Shown here piece after piece: positions 1-7,208 of a stretch of DNA of 10,281 nucleotides; within the stretch, counting starts at the first letter, position 1, and the number at the start of each line of letters is the position of its first letter. The position numbers and the translations under genes are program-made. Under the pieces are notes generated by a model. It was not told the DNA's origin. It was given only the letters and a program-made list of their open reading frames with translations, and searched no databases. The stretch spans positions 1-10,281 of the forward strand of contig CAJLWS010000033.1 in NCBI GenBank assembly GCA_905210385.1. The letters run 5' to 3'. Origin of the DNA: an uncultured Eubacteriales bacterium. Its GTDB lineage: Bacteria > Bacillota > Clostridia > Oscillospirales > Oscillospiraceae.

Positions 1-502
1 AGACGTGGCCGTTCTCCCGGCGGTAGGTCTTCACGGTGGCCTCGTCCTCGAACAGGGCCACCACGATGTCTCCGTTGCGCACCTGCTGCTGTTGGTGGAC
101 CACCACCACGTCGCCAGGGAGGATGCCCGCCTCCAGCATGGACTCACCCCGGACCCGCAGGGCAAAATGCTCCCCCACATGTCCGCCGGTGTCAAAGGTC
201 AGGTACTCCTCAATGCACTCCTCCGCCAGAATGGGGGTGCCAGCGGCCACGGAGCCCAGCAGGGGCACTTGGTTTCTCCGGTTGTGGGTGCCGTCGGTGA
301 CGGTGATGGCCCGGGTCTTGCCCTCCGCCTGGGAGATGAGGCCAGCCTCCCGCAGCCCTTTCAGGTGGAAATGGACCGTGGAAGGAGAACGCAGATCCAC
401 AGCCTGGGCGATCTCCCGTACCGAGGGAGGATACCCATTCTCTTGGGAAAAGGACAGGATGTAGTCATAGATCTGCTGCTGTTTGGGGGATAATTTGCTC
501 AT
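1..502 (-). CDS. lexA: LexA SOS repressor (C-terminus cut by window edge)
   Basis: LexA represses SOS genes and self-cleaves when activated RecA accumulates on single-stranded DNA. The gene starts with ATG at 502-500 and stays open to the window edge; 167 residues are visible of a family usually near 200-210. The N-terminal winged-helix DNA-binding domain covers about residues 1-70, with SVREIAQAV and RSPSTVHFHLKGL forming the helix-turn-helix region. A short linker leads into the S24 peptidase domain from about 79. The scissile Ala-Gly is A87-G88 (SVAAGTP), the nucleophile is S121 (RGESM) and the general-base lysine is K158 (ATVKTYRRE), so the repressor looks fully cleavable. A Shine-Dalgarno AGGAG (plus-strand ctcct at 511-515) lies 8 nt before the ATG. 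It is transcribed divergently from recJ, and the SOS box on its promoter suggests autoregulation. Identification is very secure. Confidence 0.97.
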   Translation of the reverse strand, partial: MSKLSPKQQQIYDYILSFSQENGYPPSVREIAQAVDLRSPSTVHFHLKGLREAGLISQAEGKTRAITVTDGTHNRRNQVPLLGSVAAGTPILAEECIEEYLTFDTGGHVGEHFALRVRGESMLEAGILPGDVVVVHQQQQVRNGDIVVALFEDEATVKTYRRENGHV

Positions 503-542
503 AAAGCAGTCTCCTTCCCATGCGTCTGCATTTAATGATGTG

Positions 543-571
543 ATTTTACCACAGGCTTCCCCAGTTGTCAA
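543..571 (-). promoter_or_regulatory. lexA sigma-A promoter
   Basis: On the minus strand, -35 TTGACA (571-566) and -10 TAAAAT (548-543) are separated by exactly 17 bp, a near-perfect housekeeping promoter about 40 bp upstream of the lexA start codon. The -35 overlaps the SOS box. Confidence 0.85.
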
Positions 572-581
572 ACGTTTGTTC
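569..581 (-). promoter_or_regulatory. SOS box (LexA operator) at lexA promoter
   Basis: The minus strand reads GAACAAACGTTTG. It fits the Gram-positive SOS core GAAC-N4-GTTC with one mismatch in the last half-site base (GTTT). It overlaps the lexA -35 hexamer, so bound LexA would block RNA polymerase. Location and match support negative autoregulation. Binding itself is inferred. Confidence 0.75.
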
Positions 582-604
582 TAAGGGGGCGGCAACTATA
601 TGCG

Positions 605-647
605 CAACCTTGCGAAATTTAGAAGGTTCGCCCCCTTTCGCAGGTTG
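605..647. repeat. Imperfect inverted repeat in lexA-recJ divergent region
   Basis: The arm CAACCTTGCGAAA (605-617) and the arm TTTCGCAGGTTG (636-647) are reverse complements apart from one extra T in the left arm, with an 18-nt centre. The right arm ends inside the recJ -35 hexamer (645-650). It could be an operator for an unidentified regulator or a DNA/RNA hairpin. It does not match the SOS core, so a LexA role is not supported. Confidence 0.55.
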
Positions 648-673
648 AAAGTAGGGGCGGTGTTTGCTATAAT
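645..673 (+). promoter_or_regulatory. recJ sigma-A promoter
   Basis: TTGAAA (645-650) and a consensus TATAAT (668-673) are separated by 17 bp. Transcription would begin near 680, giving a leader of about 30 nt before the recJ ATG at 710. This promoter probably drives recJ and rel together. Confidence 0.88.
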
Positions 674-709
674 GGAGCTAATTTTGATATCTGACATGAG
701 GATGGAATC

Positions 710-2839
710 ATGAAATATGAACAGTGGAATCTGCGCCGGCCCGTCGCTGTGGACGTCCTGCGCGGGATGGAGCTGGCGGGATTGCCACCGCTGTGCGCCG
801 CTGTGCTGTGTGCCCGGGGAGTGGATACGCCAGAAAAGGCCGCTGAATTCCTTCGGGAAACGCCGGTTTCGCAGCGTGACCCGTTCCTGCTGCAGGATAT
901 GGAGCGAGCGGCGACGCGGATCCGCCAGGCCCTGGACCAGGGGGAGACCATCGCCGTCTACGGCGACTATGATGTGGATGGCATCACCGCCACCTGCCTG
1001 CTTCTAGAGTTTCTCCGAGAGTCCGGCGGCCGGGTGATCGGCCATATCCCTGGCAGAACCGAGGAGGGCTATGGGTTGAATCCCGGCGCCATTGACATGC
1101 TCTCCCGGCAGGGCGCCAGTCTGATCATTACCGTGGATTGCGGGATTACCGCAGTCCATGAGGTGGAATACGCCCGCAGCTTGGGCGTTGACATAGTGAT
1201 CACCGATCACCACCAGTGCAAGGGAAAGTTGCCCCGGGCCGCAGCGGTGGTGGACCCTCGCCGACCGGACTGCCGATATCCGTTCAAGGAACTGGCGGGG
1301 GTGGGCGTGGCTTTGAAATTGGCTCTGGCCCTCACACCTCCCGTCCAGCGGGAGACTGTACTGCGCCGGTATGCGGAGCTGGTTGCCATTGGCACAGTGG
1401 CCGACGTGATGTGCCTATCCGACGAAAACCGAACCTTAGTGCGGCTGGGATTATCTCTGCTGGGAAAGACCCACCGGCCCGGCCTGCGCGCCCTGTTGCG
1501 GGAAGCAGGCTGCGAGGATGGAAAGGTTCCTACCTCTGTTACCATCGGGTATGGATTGGCTCCCAGGATCAACGCTGCGGGTCGAATGGAGCGGGTGGAT
1601 GTGGCTTTGGAGCTGCTGCTCACCCGCGATGAGGAGCAGGGCCAGATCCTGGCTCTGGAGCTGTGTGAACTCAACCGGAGGCGGCAGGCCGTTGAACTGG
1701 ACATCTATACGCAATGTGATGTCCTGCTTACCCGACAGCCCCAGTTGGCCTCCCCTGTCATTGTCCTGGCCGGTGAGGGCTGGCACCAGGGTGTGGTGGG
1801 CATTGTGGCCTCCCGCCTGGCGGAGAAGTATGCCTGCCCCACCTTTATGATCAGCCTGGATCACGGCAAAGGTAAGGGCTCCTGCCGTTCCTTCGGCGGC
1901 TTTAACCTGTTTGCCGCGCTGGAGGAGTGCGCTCCGTTGCTGGAGCAGTACGGCGGGCATGAGCAGGCCGCTGGTTTCACCATTTTAGAGGAAAATATCC
2001 CCGCCTTCCGGACCGCTATGGCCCGTCTGGTATCCAGCTATGCCCAGGGAAAGCCCATGGTCGCCGCGCTGGATATTGATGTGGAAATCGACAGCTGTGC
2101 CCTGCTCAACTGCCAGGACGTGGATGCCCTGTCCATGCTGGAGCCCTTTGGTTCGGGCAATCCCAAGCCGGTCTTCCTGTTGCGCTCAGTGTGTGTGCTG
2201 TCCTGCGCCGATGTGGGGGGCGGGCGGCATCTGAAAATGAAGGTGCGCCGGGATGGCGTCACCCTAGATGCCATCTTCTTTGCCGCCAATACCGCCGCTT
2301 GCGGCATTGGGCAAGGGGATCGATTGGATCTGGCATTCCATTTACAGGTCAACGAGTACCGGAACAGCCAGACGGTGCAGCTGCAGCTGTGTGACCTGCG
2401 CGCCGCCCCTACCCGGGCCCAACTGGAGCAGGCCCTATTTCAGCGTTTGCGCAAAGGAGAGGCCCTCTCCCGTTGGGAGGCCTCGCTGATGCTGCCTGAC
2501 CGCCAGGATTTTGCCCATTTATGGCGGTTTTTGGAGCATAGCTGTGTCTCCGGTCCTGCAGTGTCCCGGCTGGACCAGCTGGTGCGCCATGTGGGAAAAG
2601 GCCAGTCTGGCCGGTATTCCTATGGAAAGACTCTGGTCTGTCTTCATGTTCTGGACGAACGGGGACTGATCCAGGTCGCAGCATCCGGGGACGTGGTGTC
2701 GGTCTGCCTGTGCCCCCGGGAAAGCAAAGTGGATTTAGAACAGGCGCAGATGATGAAGCGGCTGCGGGCCATGTTGGGCCTGGGGCCAGAGGAAGAGAGG
2801 AGGCGCCGTCATGGAGGAGAACATTCAGGAACGCTATGA
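710..2839 (+). CDS. recJ: Single-stranded-DNA-specific exonuclease RecJ
   Basis: RecJ degrades single-stranded DNA 5' to 3' in RecF-pathway recombination, fork repair and base-excision or mismatch repair. The 709 residues show the DHH core: motif I GDYDVDG (85-91), motif II VDCGI (142-146), motif III DHH (166-168) and GTVADV with D232, which together supply the metal ligands. RINAAGRM (286-293) follows. The DHHA1 domain has EGWHQGVVGI (356-365) and GGHEQAAGF (415-423), then an OB-fold region with PFGSGNPKPVF (479-489). About 140 further residues make it longer than E. coli RecJ (577) but typical of the long Firmicute form. GAGG at 698-701 sits 8 nt before the ATG. The 3' end overlaps rel by 29 bp in another frame, which suggests cotranscription. 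All catalytic residues checked are present. Confidence 0.97.
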   Translation: MKYEQWNLRRPVAVDVLRGMELAGLPPLCAAVLCARGVDTPEKAAEFLRETPVSQRDPFLLQDMERAATRIRQALDQGETIAVYGDYDVDGITATCLLLEFLRESGGRVIGHIPGRTEEGYGLNPGAIDMLSRQGASLIITVDCGITAVHEVEYARSLGVDIVITDHHQCKGKLPRAAAVVDPRRPDCRYPFKELAGVGVALKLALALTPPVQRETVLRRYAELVAIGTVADVMCLSDENRTLVRLGLSLLGKTHRPGLRALLREAGCEDGKVPTSVTIGYGLAPRINAAGRMERVDVALELLLTRDEEQGQILALELCELNRRRQAVELDIYTQCDVLLTRQPQLASPVIVLAGEGWHQGVVGIVASRLAEKYACPTFMISLDHGKGKGSCRSFGGFNLFAALEECAPLLEQYGGHEQAAGFTILEENIPAFRTAMARLVSSYAQGKPMVAALDIDVEIDSCALLNCQDVDALSMLEPFGSGNPKPVFLLRSVCVLSCADVGGGRHLKMKVRRDGVTLDAIFFAANTAACGIGQGDRLDLAFHLQVNEYRNSQTVQLQLCDLRAAPTRAQLEQALFQRLRKGEALSRWEASLMLPDRQDFAHLWRFLEHSCVSGPAVSRLDQLVRHVGKGQSGRYSYGKTLVCLHVLDERGLIQVAASGDVVSVCLCPRESKVDLEQAQMMKRLRAMLGLGPEEERRRRHGGEHSGTL

Positions 2840-5057
2840 GCAGATGGAAAAGCGAGTGCTGGAGAACAATCCCAGCGCCGACGTGAAGCGGCTGCGCGCC
2901 GCTTTTGCCTATGCCGATCAGCACCACGGGGGACAGCTGCGTAAAAGTGGAGAACCCTATATCACCCACCCCATCGCCGTGGCAGAGATCGTGGCTGACC
3001 TGGGGCTGGACCTGGACTCCATCATTGCAGCTCTACTCCACGACTGCATCGAGGACACCGATTCCACCCACGACGACATCGCCAAGCAGTTCGGCACCAC
3101 GGTGGCCGAGCTGGTGGAGGGAGTCACCAAGCTGACCCGGATGCAGTACACCTCCAAAGAAGAGGAGCAGATGGAGAACCTGCGTAAGATGTTCATGGCC
3201 ATGGCCAAGGACGTGCGGGTCATCCTCATCAAGCTGTGCGACAGGCTGCACAACATGCGGACCCTGGAGTACCAGTCCGAGCGCAAGCAGAAGGAAAAGT
3301 CCCTGGAGACCATGGAGATCTACGCTCCCATTGCCCACCGCCTGGGCATGCAGCGGCTGAAATGGGAGCTGGAGGACCTGTCCCTGCGCTATCTGGATCC
3401 CATCGGCTATAAGGAGGTTCAGGAAGAGCTGGACGAGCTCACCCGGCAGAACTCTGAGTTCCTGGCCCGGATGCAGCGCCAGATTGAGGAAAGGCTTGCC
3501 CAAGAAGGGGTGCAGTGCACCGTTTACGGCAGGCTCAAGCACATTTACTCCGTCTACCGGAAGATGTACGCCCAGAGCAAGACCATCAAGGAGATCTTCG
3601 ATATCTACGCCTTCCGGGTCATTGTGGCGGATATCCCCGCCTGCTACACGGTGCTGGGCTGCATCCATGATATGTTCAAACCCGTGCTGGGTCGATTCAA
3701 GGATTATATCGGAACCCCCAAGCCTAACGGGTACCAGTCCCTGCACACCACCGTCATCGGGAGGGAGGGCATTCCCTTTGAGGTGCAGATCCGCACCTGG
3801 GACATGCACCAGACCGCCGAATACGGCGTGGCAGCCCACTGGAAGTATAAGCAGGGAATGGCCAACAGCAAATTGGGTAGTGAGAAGGAATTTGAGTGGG
3901 TGCGCAAACTGCTGGAGAGCCAGCAGGACACCGACCCGGACGAGTTTGTGCGTACCCTGAAGGTGGATATGTTCGCTGACGAGGTGTTCGTATTCACCCC
4001 CAATGGGGATGTGAAGAGCCTGCCGGCCGGGGCCACTCCCATCGACTTTGCCTCCGCCATCCACTCCGCCGTGGGCAACTCCATGACAGGGGCCCGGGTG
4101 AACGGACGGATCGTCACCTATGATACGCCGCTGAAGAACGGTGACATCGTGGAGATCATCACCTCCAAGTCCGCCAAAGGCCCCAGCCGGGACTGGATGA
4201 GCATCTGCAAGTCCAATGAAGCCCGCAATAAGATCCGCCAGTGGTTCAAGAAAGAGCGCCGGGAGGAGAACATCGCCACCGGCAGGGCAACCTTCGAGTC
4301 GGAGCTGAAGCACATGGGGCTGTCCATGTCGGCCATCACTGCCACGCCGGAAATCCTGGACGCGCTGCTCAAGCGGGTGCGTTTTGGCTCTCTGGATGAG
4401 CTGTACGCCGCCATCGGTTACGGCGGTATGTCCGCCCAAAAGGCGGTAGCTCGAATGAAGGAGGAGCTGACCCGGATGGGTCGGGTGGAACGGCAGAATG
4501 CCGAACGCCAGGCCATGCAGCCCAGCCTGAACGCCGGGGAGCCGATCTTCCCCGCCGCGGCCAAGCAGCCCGGCACCCAGGCCACCCGCCCACGGCACTC
4601 GGAGAGCGGTATCATCGTGGAGGGGCTGGACAACTGCATGGTGAAGTTTGCCAAGTGCTGCACTCCTGTCCCCGGCGACCCGGTGGTGGGGTTCATCACC
4701 CGAGGGTATGGGGTGTCTATCCACCGGCAGGACTGCCCCAATGCCGACCCCGCTCGGCGCAAGCCGGAGGAGGCGGGGCGGTGGGTCAACGTATCCTGGG
4801 TGGAGGGGGAGCAGGCATCCTACCGCACCTCCCTGGAGATCTCTGCCAAGGACCGGGACGGCCTGGCCCTGGATGTAGCCATGGCCCTGTCCACCCAGAA
4901 GGTGAAGGTGAACAACCTCTCCGCCCGCAGCGAGCCGGACGGCTACGCCATGGTATTCCTGGAGCTGTCTGTCAAGGACAAGCAGGAGCTCACCGGGGTC
5001 ATCAACAAGCTGTCCCAGATCCCTGGGGTTTTCCTGGTAAAGCGGGCGGGGGGCTAA
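2811..5057 (+). CDS. rel: Bifunctional (p)ppGpp synthetase/hydrolase Rel (RelA/SpoT family)
   Basis: Long RSH enzyme that makes (p)ppGpp from ATP and GTP/GDP on starved ribosomes and also hydrolyses it, controlling the stringent response. The 748 residues cover all family domains. The HD hydrolase has H53, HDCIEDT (77-83) and D144 in CDRLHN. The synthetase domain has RLKHIYSVYRKM (241-252), D264, GTPKPNGYQSLHTT (301-314) and EVQIRTWDMH (324-333). A TGS domain spans about 385-452. The helical region follows, then a zinc-binding motif with C616, C617, H638 and C642. A C-terminal ACT domain spans about 668-748. HD and synthetase motifs are both intact, so it should be truly bifunctional. An AGGAGG at 2798-2803 inside the recJ end lies 7 nt before the ATG. 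The neighbouring apt and dtd genes known from Bacillus are absent here. Confidence 0.97.
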   Translation: MEENIQERYEQMEKRVLENNPSADVKRLRAAFAYADQHHGGQLRKSGEPYITHPIAVAEIVADLGLDLDSIIAALLHDCIEDTDSTHDDIAKQFGTTVAELVEGVTKLTRMQYTSKEEEQMENLRKMFMAMAKDVRVILIKLCDRLHNMRTLEYQSERKQKEKSLETMEIYAPIAHRLGMQRLKWELEDLSLRYLDPIGYKEVQEELDELTRQNSEFLARMQRQIEERLAQEGVQCTVYGRLKHIYSVYRKMYAQSKTIKEIFDIYAFRVIVADIPACYTVLGCIHDMFKPVLGRFKDYIGTPKPNGYQSLHTTVIGREGIPFEVQIRTWDMHQTAEYGVAAHWKYKQGMANSKLGSEKEFEWVRKLLESQQDTDPDEFVRTLKVDMFADEVFVFTPNGDVKSLPAGATPIDFASAIHSAVGNSMTGARVNGRIVTYDTPLKNGDIVEIITSKSAKGPSRDWMSICKSNEARNKIRQWFKKERREENIATGRATFESELKHMGLSMSAITATPEILDALLKRVRFGSLDELYAAIGYGGMSAQKAVARMKEELTRMGRVERQNAERQAMQPSLNAGEPIFPAAAKQPGTQATRPRHSESGIIVEGLDNCMVKFAKCCTPVPGDPVVGFITRGYGVSIHRQDCPNADPARRKPEEAGRWVNVSWVEGEQASYRTSLEISAKDRDGLALDVAMALSTQKVKVNNLSARSEPDGYAMVFLELSVKDKQELTGVINKLSQIPGVFLVKRAGG

Positions 5058-5149
5058 TGTTCGCCCAAAAAGACTGCGCCTTTTCCGGCGATGGTCGCGG
5101 CTGGCTGCGTCGCATTTCGCTCTGCTCGCACGCTTGCCTGCCGAGCGGT

Positions 5150-5182
5150 GTTTTTGGCCAGGTACACGCTCCGGCCAAAAAC
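5150..5182. repeat. Perfect 10-bp inverted repeat
   Basis: GTTTTTGGCC (5150-5159) and GGCCAAAAAC (5173-5182) are exact reverse complements around a 13-nt loop. The T-run precedes the stem and the A-run follows it, opposite to a plus-strand intrinsic terminator, so it is called only as a structural repeat. Confidence 0.7.
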
Positions 5183-5195
5183 GGATAGGACTTCA

Positions 5196-5217
5196 ATTCG
5201 CGCCTGCGGGCGCGAAT
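5196..5217. repeat. Perfect 9-bp GC-rich hairpin upstream of ligase operon
   Basis: ATTCGCGCC (5196-5204) and GGCGCGAAT (5209-5217) pair perfectly around a TGCG tetraloop, 38 bp before the likely start of the ATP-grasp gene. No T-tract follows. It may be the end of the composite repeat or a leader hairpin. Confidence 0.65.
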
Positions 5218-5255
5218 AAAGCCGAATGATAGAGAATAAGGAGCCAAAGATCGAT

Positions 5256-6470
5256 ATGTCCACGCCCGCCTTTCAGCCGCTGCTCTTCGGCGGCGACATC
5301 AACGTTTACAGCGTGGCCCGGGCCTTCCATGAGGCCTACGGGGTCAAAAGCATCGCCTACGGCAAATATATCTCCTTTCCCTGTGCCTACAGCTCCATTA
5401 TCGACTACCGTCCCTGTGTGGACAACGAGGACGCCGAAACATTTTTGCGAAATGTAAAAACGGTGGCTCAGGAGTGTAAGGATAAGACTGTGCTGGTGAT
5501 TGGCTGTGGAGACAGCTATGTGAAGCTGGCCGCCCACCTGAGAGAGCGGTTCCCCGCCAATGTGAAGTGCAACTATATCAGCGGGGAAATGCTGGACCGG
5601 CTGACCAACAAGGAGGAGTTTTACCAGCTGTGCGACCGGTACGGCATTGACCATCCGGCCACCTTCGTCTACGAGGGGGCCATGGGCCACGACTTCACCC
5701 TACCCTGGCAACCGCCCTACATTGCCAAGCCCGCCGACGGTGTGGCCTACTGGGCCACAGGGCATAACGAGCTGAAAAAAGTATATCTGTGCCAGAGCTG
5801 GGAGGAGCTGCTCTCCGCCCTGGATGAGGTGTATGCCGCCGGCTATCCCGGCAAGATGATCCTCCAGGAGTTTATCCCCGGGGACGACACCTATATGCGG
5901 GTACTCACCAACTACTCAGACACCCACGGCAAGGTCAAGCTGATGTGCCTGGGCCATGTGCTGCTGGAGGAGCACTCCCCCCACGGCATCGGCAACCACG
6001 CCGTCATTATCACCGAGCACGACCAGGCCCTGTGCGATAAGATCCGGGCCATGCTGGAGGACCTGGGGTATGTGGGCTTCTCCAACTTCGACATCAAGTT
6101 CGACCAGCGGGACGGGACGTACAAGGCCTTTGAGATCAACTGCCGCCAGGGGCGCAGCAACTACTATGTCACCGGGGCGGGGGCCAACATCGCCCGGTAC
6201 CTGGTGGGTGACCTGCTGGAGGGAAGGGACCTGCCCCTGACGGTGGTGGACCGGGAAACCATCTGGCGGATGATCCCCCGGCGGCTGGCCCTGACCTTCA
6301 TTCCCAAGGCCTACCACGCCCGGATGAAAAAGCTGTTCCGCAAGGACACCGACCACCATTCCATGGAGTACCGGCCGGACTACACCGCCAAGCGCATCTG
6401 GCGGATCTGGAAAAACCACATCGGCACCTACGTGCGCTTTTATAAACACAACCAGAAGCCCAACGGATAA
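5256..6470 (+). CDS. ATP-grasp ligase, D-aspartate ligase-like
   Basis: ATP-grasp enzymes activate a carboxylate as acyl phosphate and join it to an amine. I chose ATG 5256 (404 residues) because AAGGAG at 5238-5243 serves it with a 12-nt spacer. The in-frame ATG at 5226 has no ribosome binding site and would add ten unconserved-looking residues. Numbered from 5256, an N-terminal pre-ATP-grasp region has FGGDINVYSVARAF (11-24). ATP-binding candidates include NKEEF (118-122), AKPADG with K158, and QEFIPGDD (204-211). Metal ligands are likely around FDIKFD (278-283) and EINCRQGR (293-300). The last 25 residues are basic and aromatic. Size and the adjacent racemase resemble the Enterococcus D-aspartate ligase/racemase pair, which adds D-Asp to the peptidoglycan cross-bridge. 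The D-Asp substrate is inferred. The start lies 10 bp upstream of no other gene; downstream the racemase begins 10 bp after its stop. Confidence 0.82.
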   Translation: MSTPAFQPLLFGGDINVYSVARAFHEAYGVKSIAYGKYISFPCAYSSIIDYRPCVDNEDAETFLRNVKTVAQECKDKTVLVIGCGDSYVKLAAHLRERFPANVKCNYISGEMLDRLTNKEEFYQLCDRYGIDHPATFVYEGAMGHDFTLPWQPPYIAKPADGVAYWATGHNELKKVYLCQSWEELLSALDEVYAAGYPGKMILQEFIPGDDTYMRVLTNYSDTHGKVKLMCLGHVLLEEHSPHGIGNHAVIITEHDQALCDKIRAMLEDLGYVGFSNFDIKFDQRDGTYKAFEINCRQGRSNYYVTGAGANIARYLVGDLLEGRDLPLTVVDRETIWRMIPRRLALTFIPKAYHARMKKLFRKDTDHHSMEYRPDYTAKRIWRIWKNHIGTYVRFYKHNQKPNG

Positions 6471-6480
6471 GGAGCAGGCT

Positions 6481-7182
6481 ATGGAACAGAAATTAGGCGT
6501 GCTGGGGGGCATGGGCCCCCAGGCCACTCAGGTATTTTATCAATTCGTACTGGACCGCACCGACGCGGCCCGTGACCAGGACCATCTCCCCGCCCTCATC
6601 CTCTCGGACACCCGGATCCCCGACCGGACCCAGGCCATCCTGTCCGGCAACACTGGCGAGCTGTATCAGCGGCTGCTGCGGGACGCCAGGCTGCTGGAGG
6701 ACTGCGGCTGCACTGCCATTGCCATCCCCTGCAACACCTCCCACTACTTCGTAGACCGGCTGCAGGGAGAGGTGGGGATCCCCATCCTCCACATGATCCG
6801 GGAGACCGCCCGGGAGCTGGCCGGGCAGGGAAAGCGGCGGCCTGGAATTCTGGCCACCGACGGCACCATTCAGACCGGACTGTATCAGAGGGAATGCGCC
6901 GCTCTGGGGATGGATGCAGTTGCACCTGATCCGGAAACCCAGCGACTGGTCATGTCCATCATCTACGATGAGATCAAGCAGGGGGAAAACGGCAGCCGGG
7001 AAAAGTTTGCCCATATTGACAAGGCCATCCGAAGAATGGGCTGCGACTGCGCCATTCTGGCCTGCACGGAGCTGTCCGTTTTCTCCACCTACCATCCCCT
7101 CCCCCCCTTCTATCTGGACGCCATGGTGGTGCTGGCGGAGCGGGCGGTGAGTGTATGCGGCTATCCCCTGCGCACCATCTAA
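6481..7182 (+). CDS. Aspartate/glutamate racemase family protein
   Basis: A PLP-independent amino-acid racemase of the Asp/Glu racemase superfamily, 233 residues, the normal length. It shows the N-terminal LGGMGP (8-13) and the two catalytic cysteines used for two-base proton exchange: C84 in IPCNTSH and C195 in LACTEL. ATDGT (125-129) matches the second-half substrate loop. This form, with NTSH after the first cysteine, fits aspartate racemases better than MurI glutamate racemase, but substrate cannot be read with certainty. AAGGAG (6469-6474) overlaps the stop codon of the ATP-grasp gene and stands 6 nt before the ATG. The 10-bp gap implies cotranscription, so the racemase probably supplies the D-amino acid used by that ligase. 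Alternatives are a broad-specificity or glutamate racemase. Confidence 0.88.
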   Translation: MEQKLGVLGGMGPQATQVFYQFVLDRTDAARDQDHLPALILSDTRIPDRTQAILSGNTGELYQRLLRDARLLEDCGCTAIAIPCNTSHYFVDRLQGEVGIPILHMIRETARELAGQGKRRPGILATDGTIQTGLYQRECAALGMDAVAPDPETQRLVMSIIYDEIKQGENGSREKFAHIDKAIRRMGCDCAILACTELSVFSTYHPLPPFYLDAMVVLAERAVSVCGYPLRTI

Positions 7183-7208
7183 TTGCGATATCTGAGAGGT
7201 GACCCTCA

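Larger units (their letters stand above)
5061..5217. repeat. Composite inverted-repeat element after rel
   Basis: The gap between the rel stop and the next ribosome binding site is filled by consecutive inverted repeats. The first (5061-5091) pairs TCGCC with GGCGA and, after a 2x2 internal loop, AAAAG with CTTTT. The second (5150-5182) and third (5196-5217) are perfect and listed separately. Nothing here is followed by a T-tract, so it is not a classical terminator. A 43-codon frame (5057-5188) starts inside the rel stop codon but has no recognisable protein features. The arrangement resembles REP/MITE-like dispersed elements of GC-rich Clostridia. That class assignment is inference. Confidence 0.5.

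Noticed and set aside
5..493. Plus-strand frames over the left edge
   Set aside because: They are antisense to lexA, whose motifs (Ala-Gly cleavage site, Ser, Lys) are intact on the minus strand.
613..630. Second SOS box near recJ (CGAA...TTCG)
   Set aside because: The half-sites are 10 nt apart, not the 4 nt required between GAAC and GTTC, so LexA binding is not supported.
696..713. Five-codon frame (ATG AGG ATG GAA TCA TGA) overlapping the recJ start
   Set aside because: It lacks its own ribosome binding site and the overlap is explained by the recJ Shine-Dalgarno region; too short to support as a leader peptide.
3033..4724. 563-residue open frame on the minus strand inside rel
   Set aside because: It is fully antisense to the strongly conserved rel, is rich in Leu, Gly, His and Val as expected from reverse reading of GC-rich codons, and shows no motif.
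5057..5188. 43-codon gene after rel
   Set aside because: It begins in the rel stop codon and runs through the hairpins, has no ribosome binding site of its own and no recognisable features; treated as part of the repeat.
5226..5255. Upstream ATG as start of the ATP-grasp gene
   Set aside because: No Shine-Dalgarno precedes 5226, whereas AAGGAG lies between it and ATG 5256, and family-like sequence begins after 5256.
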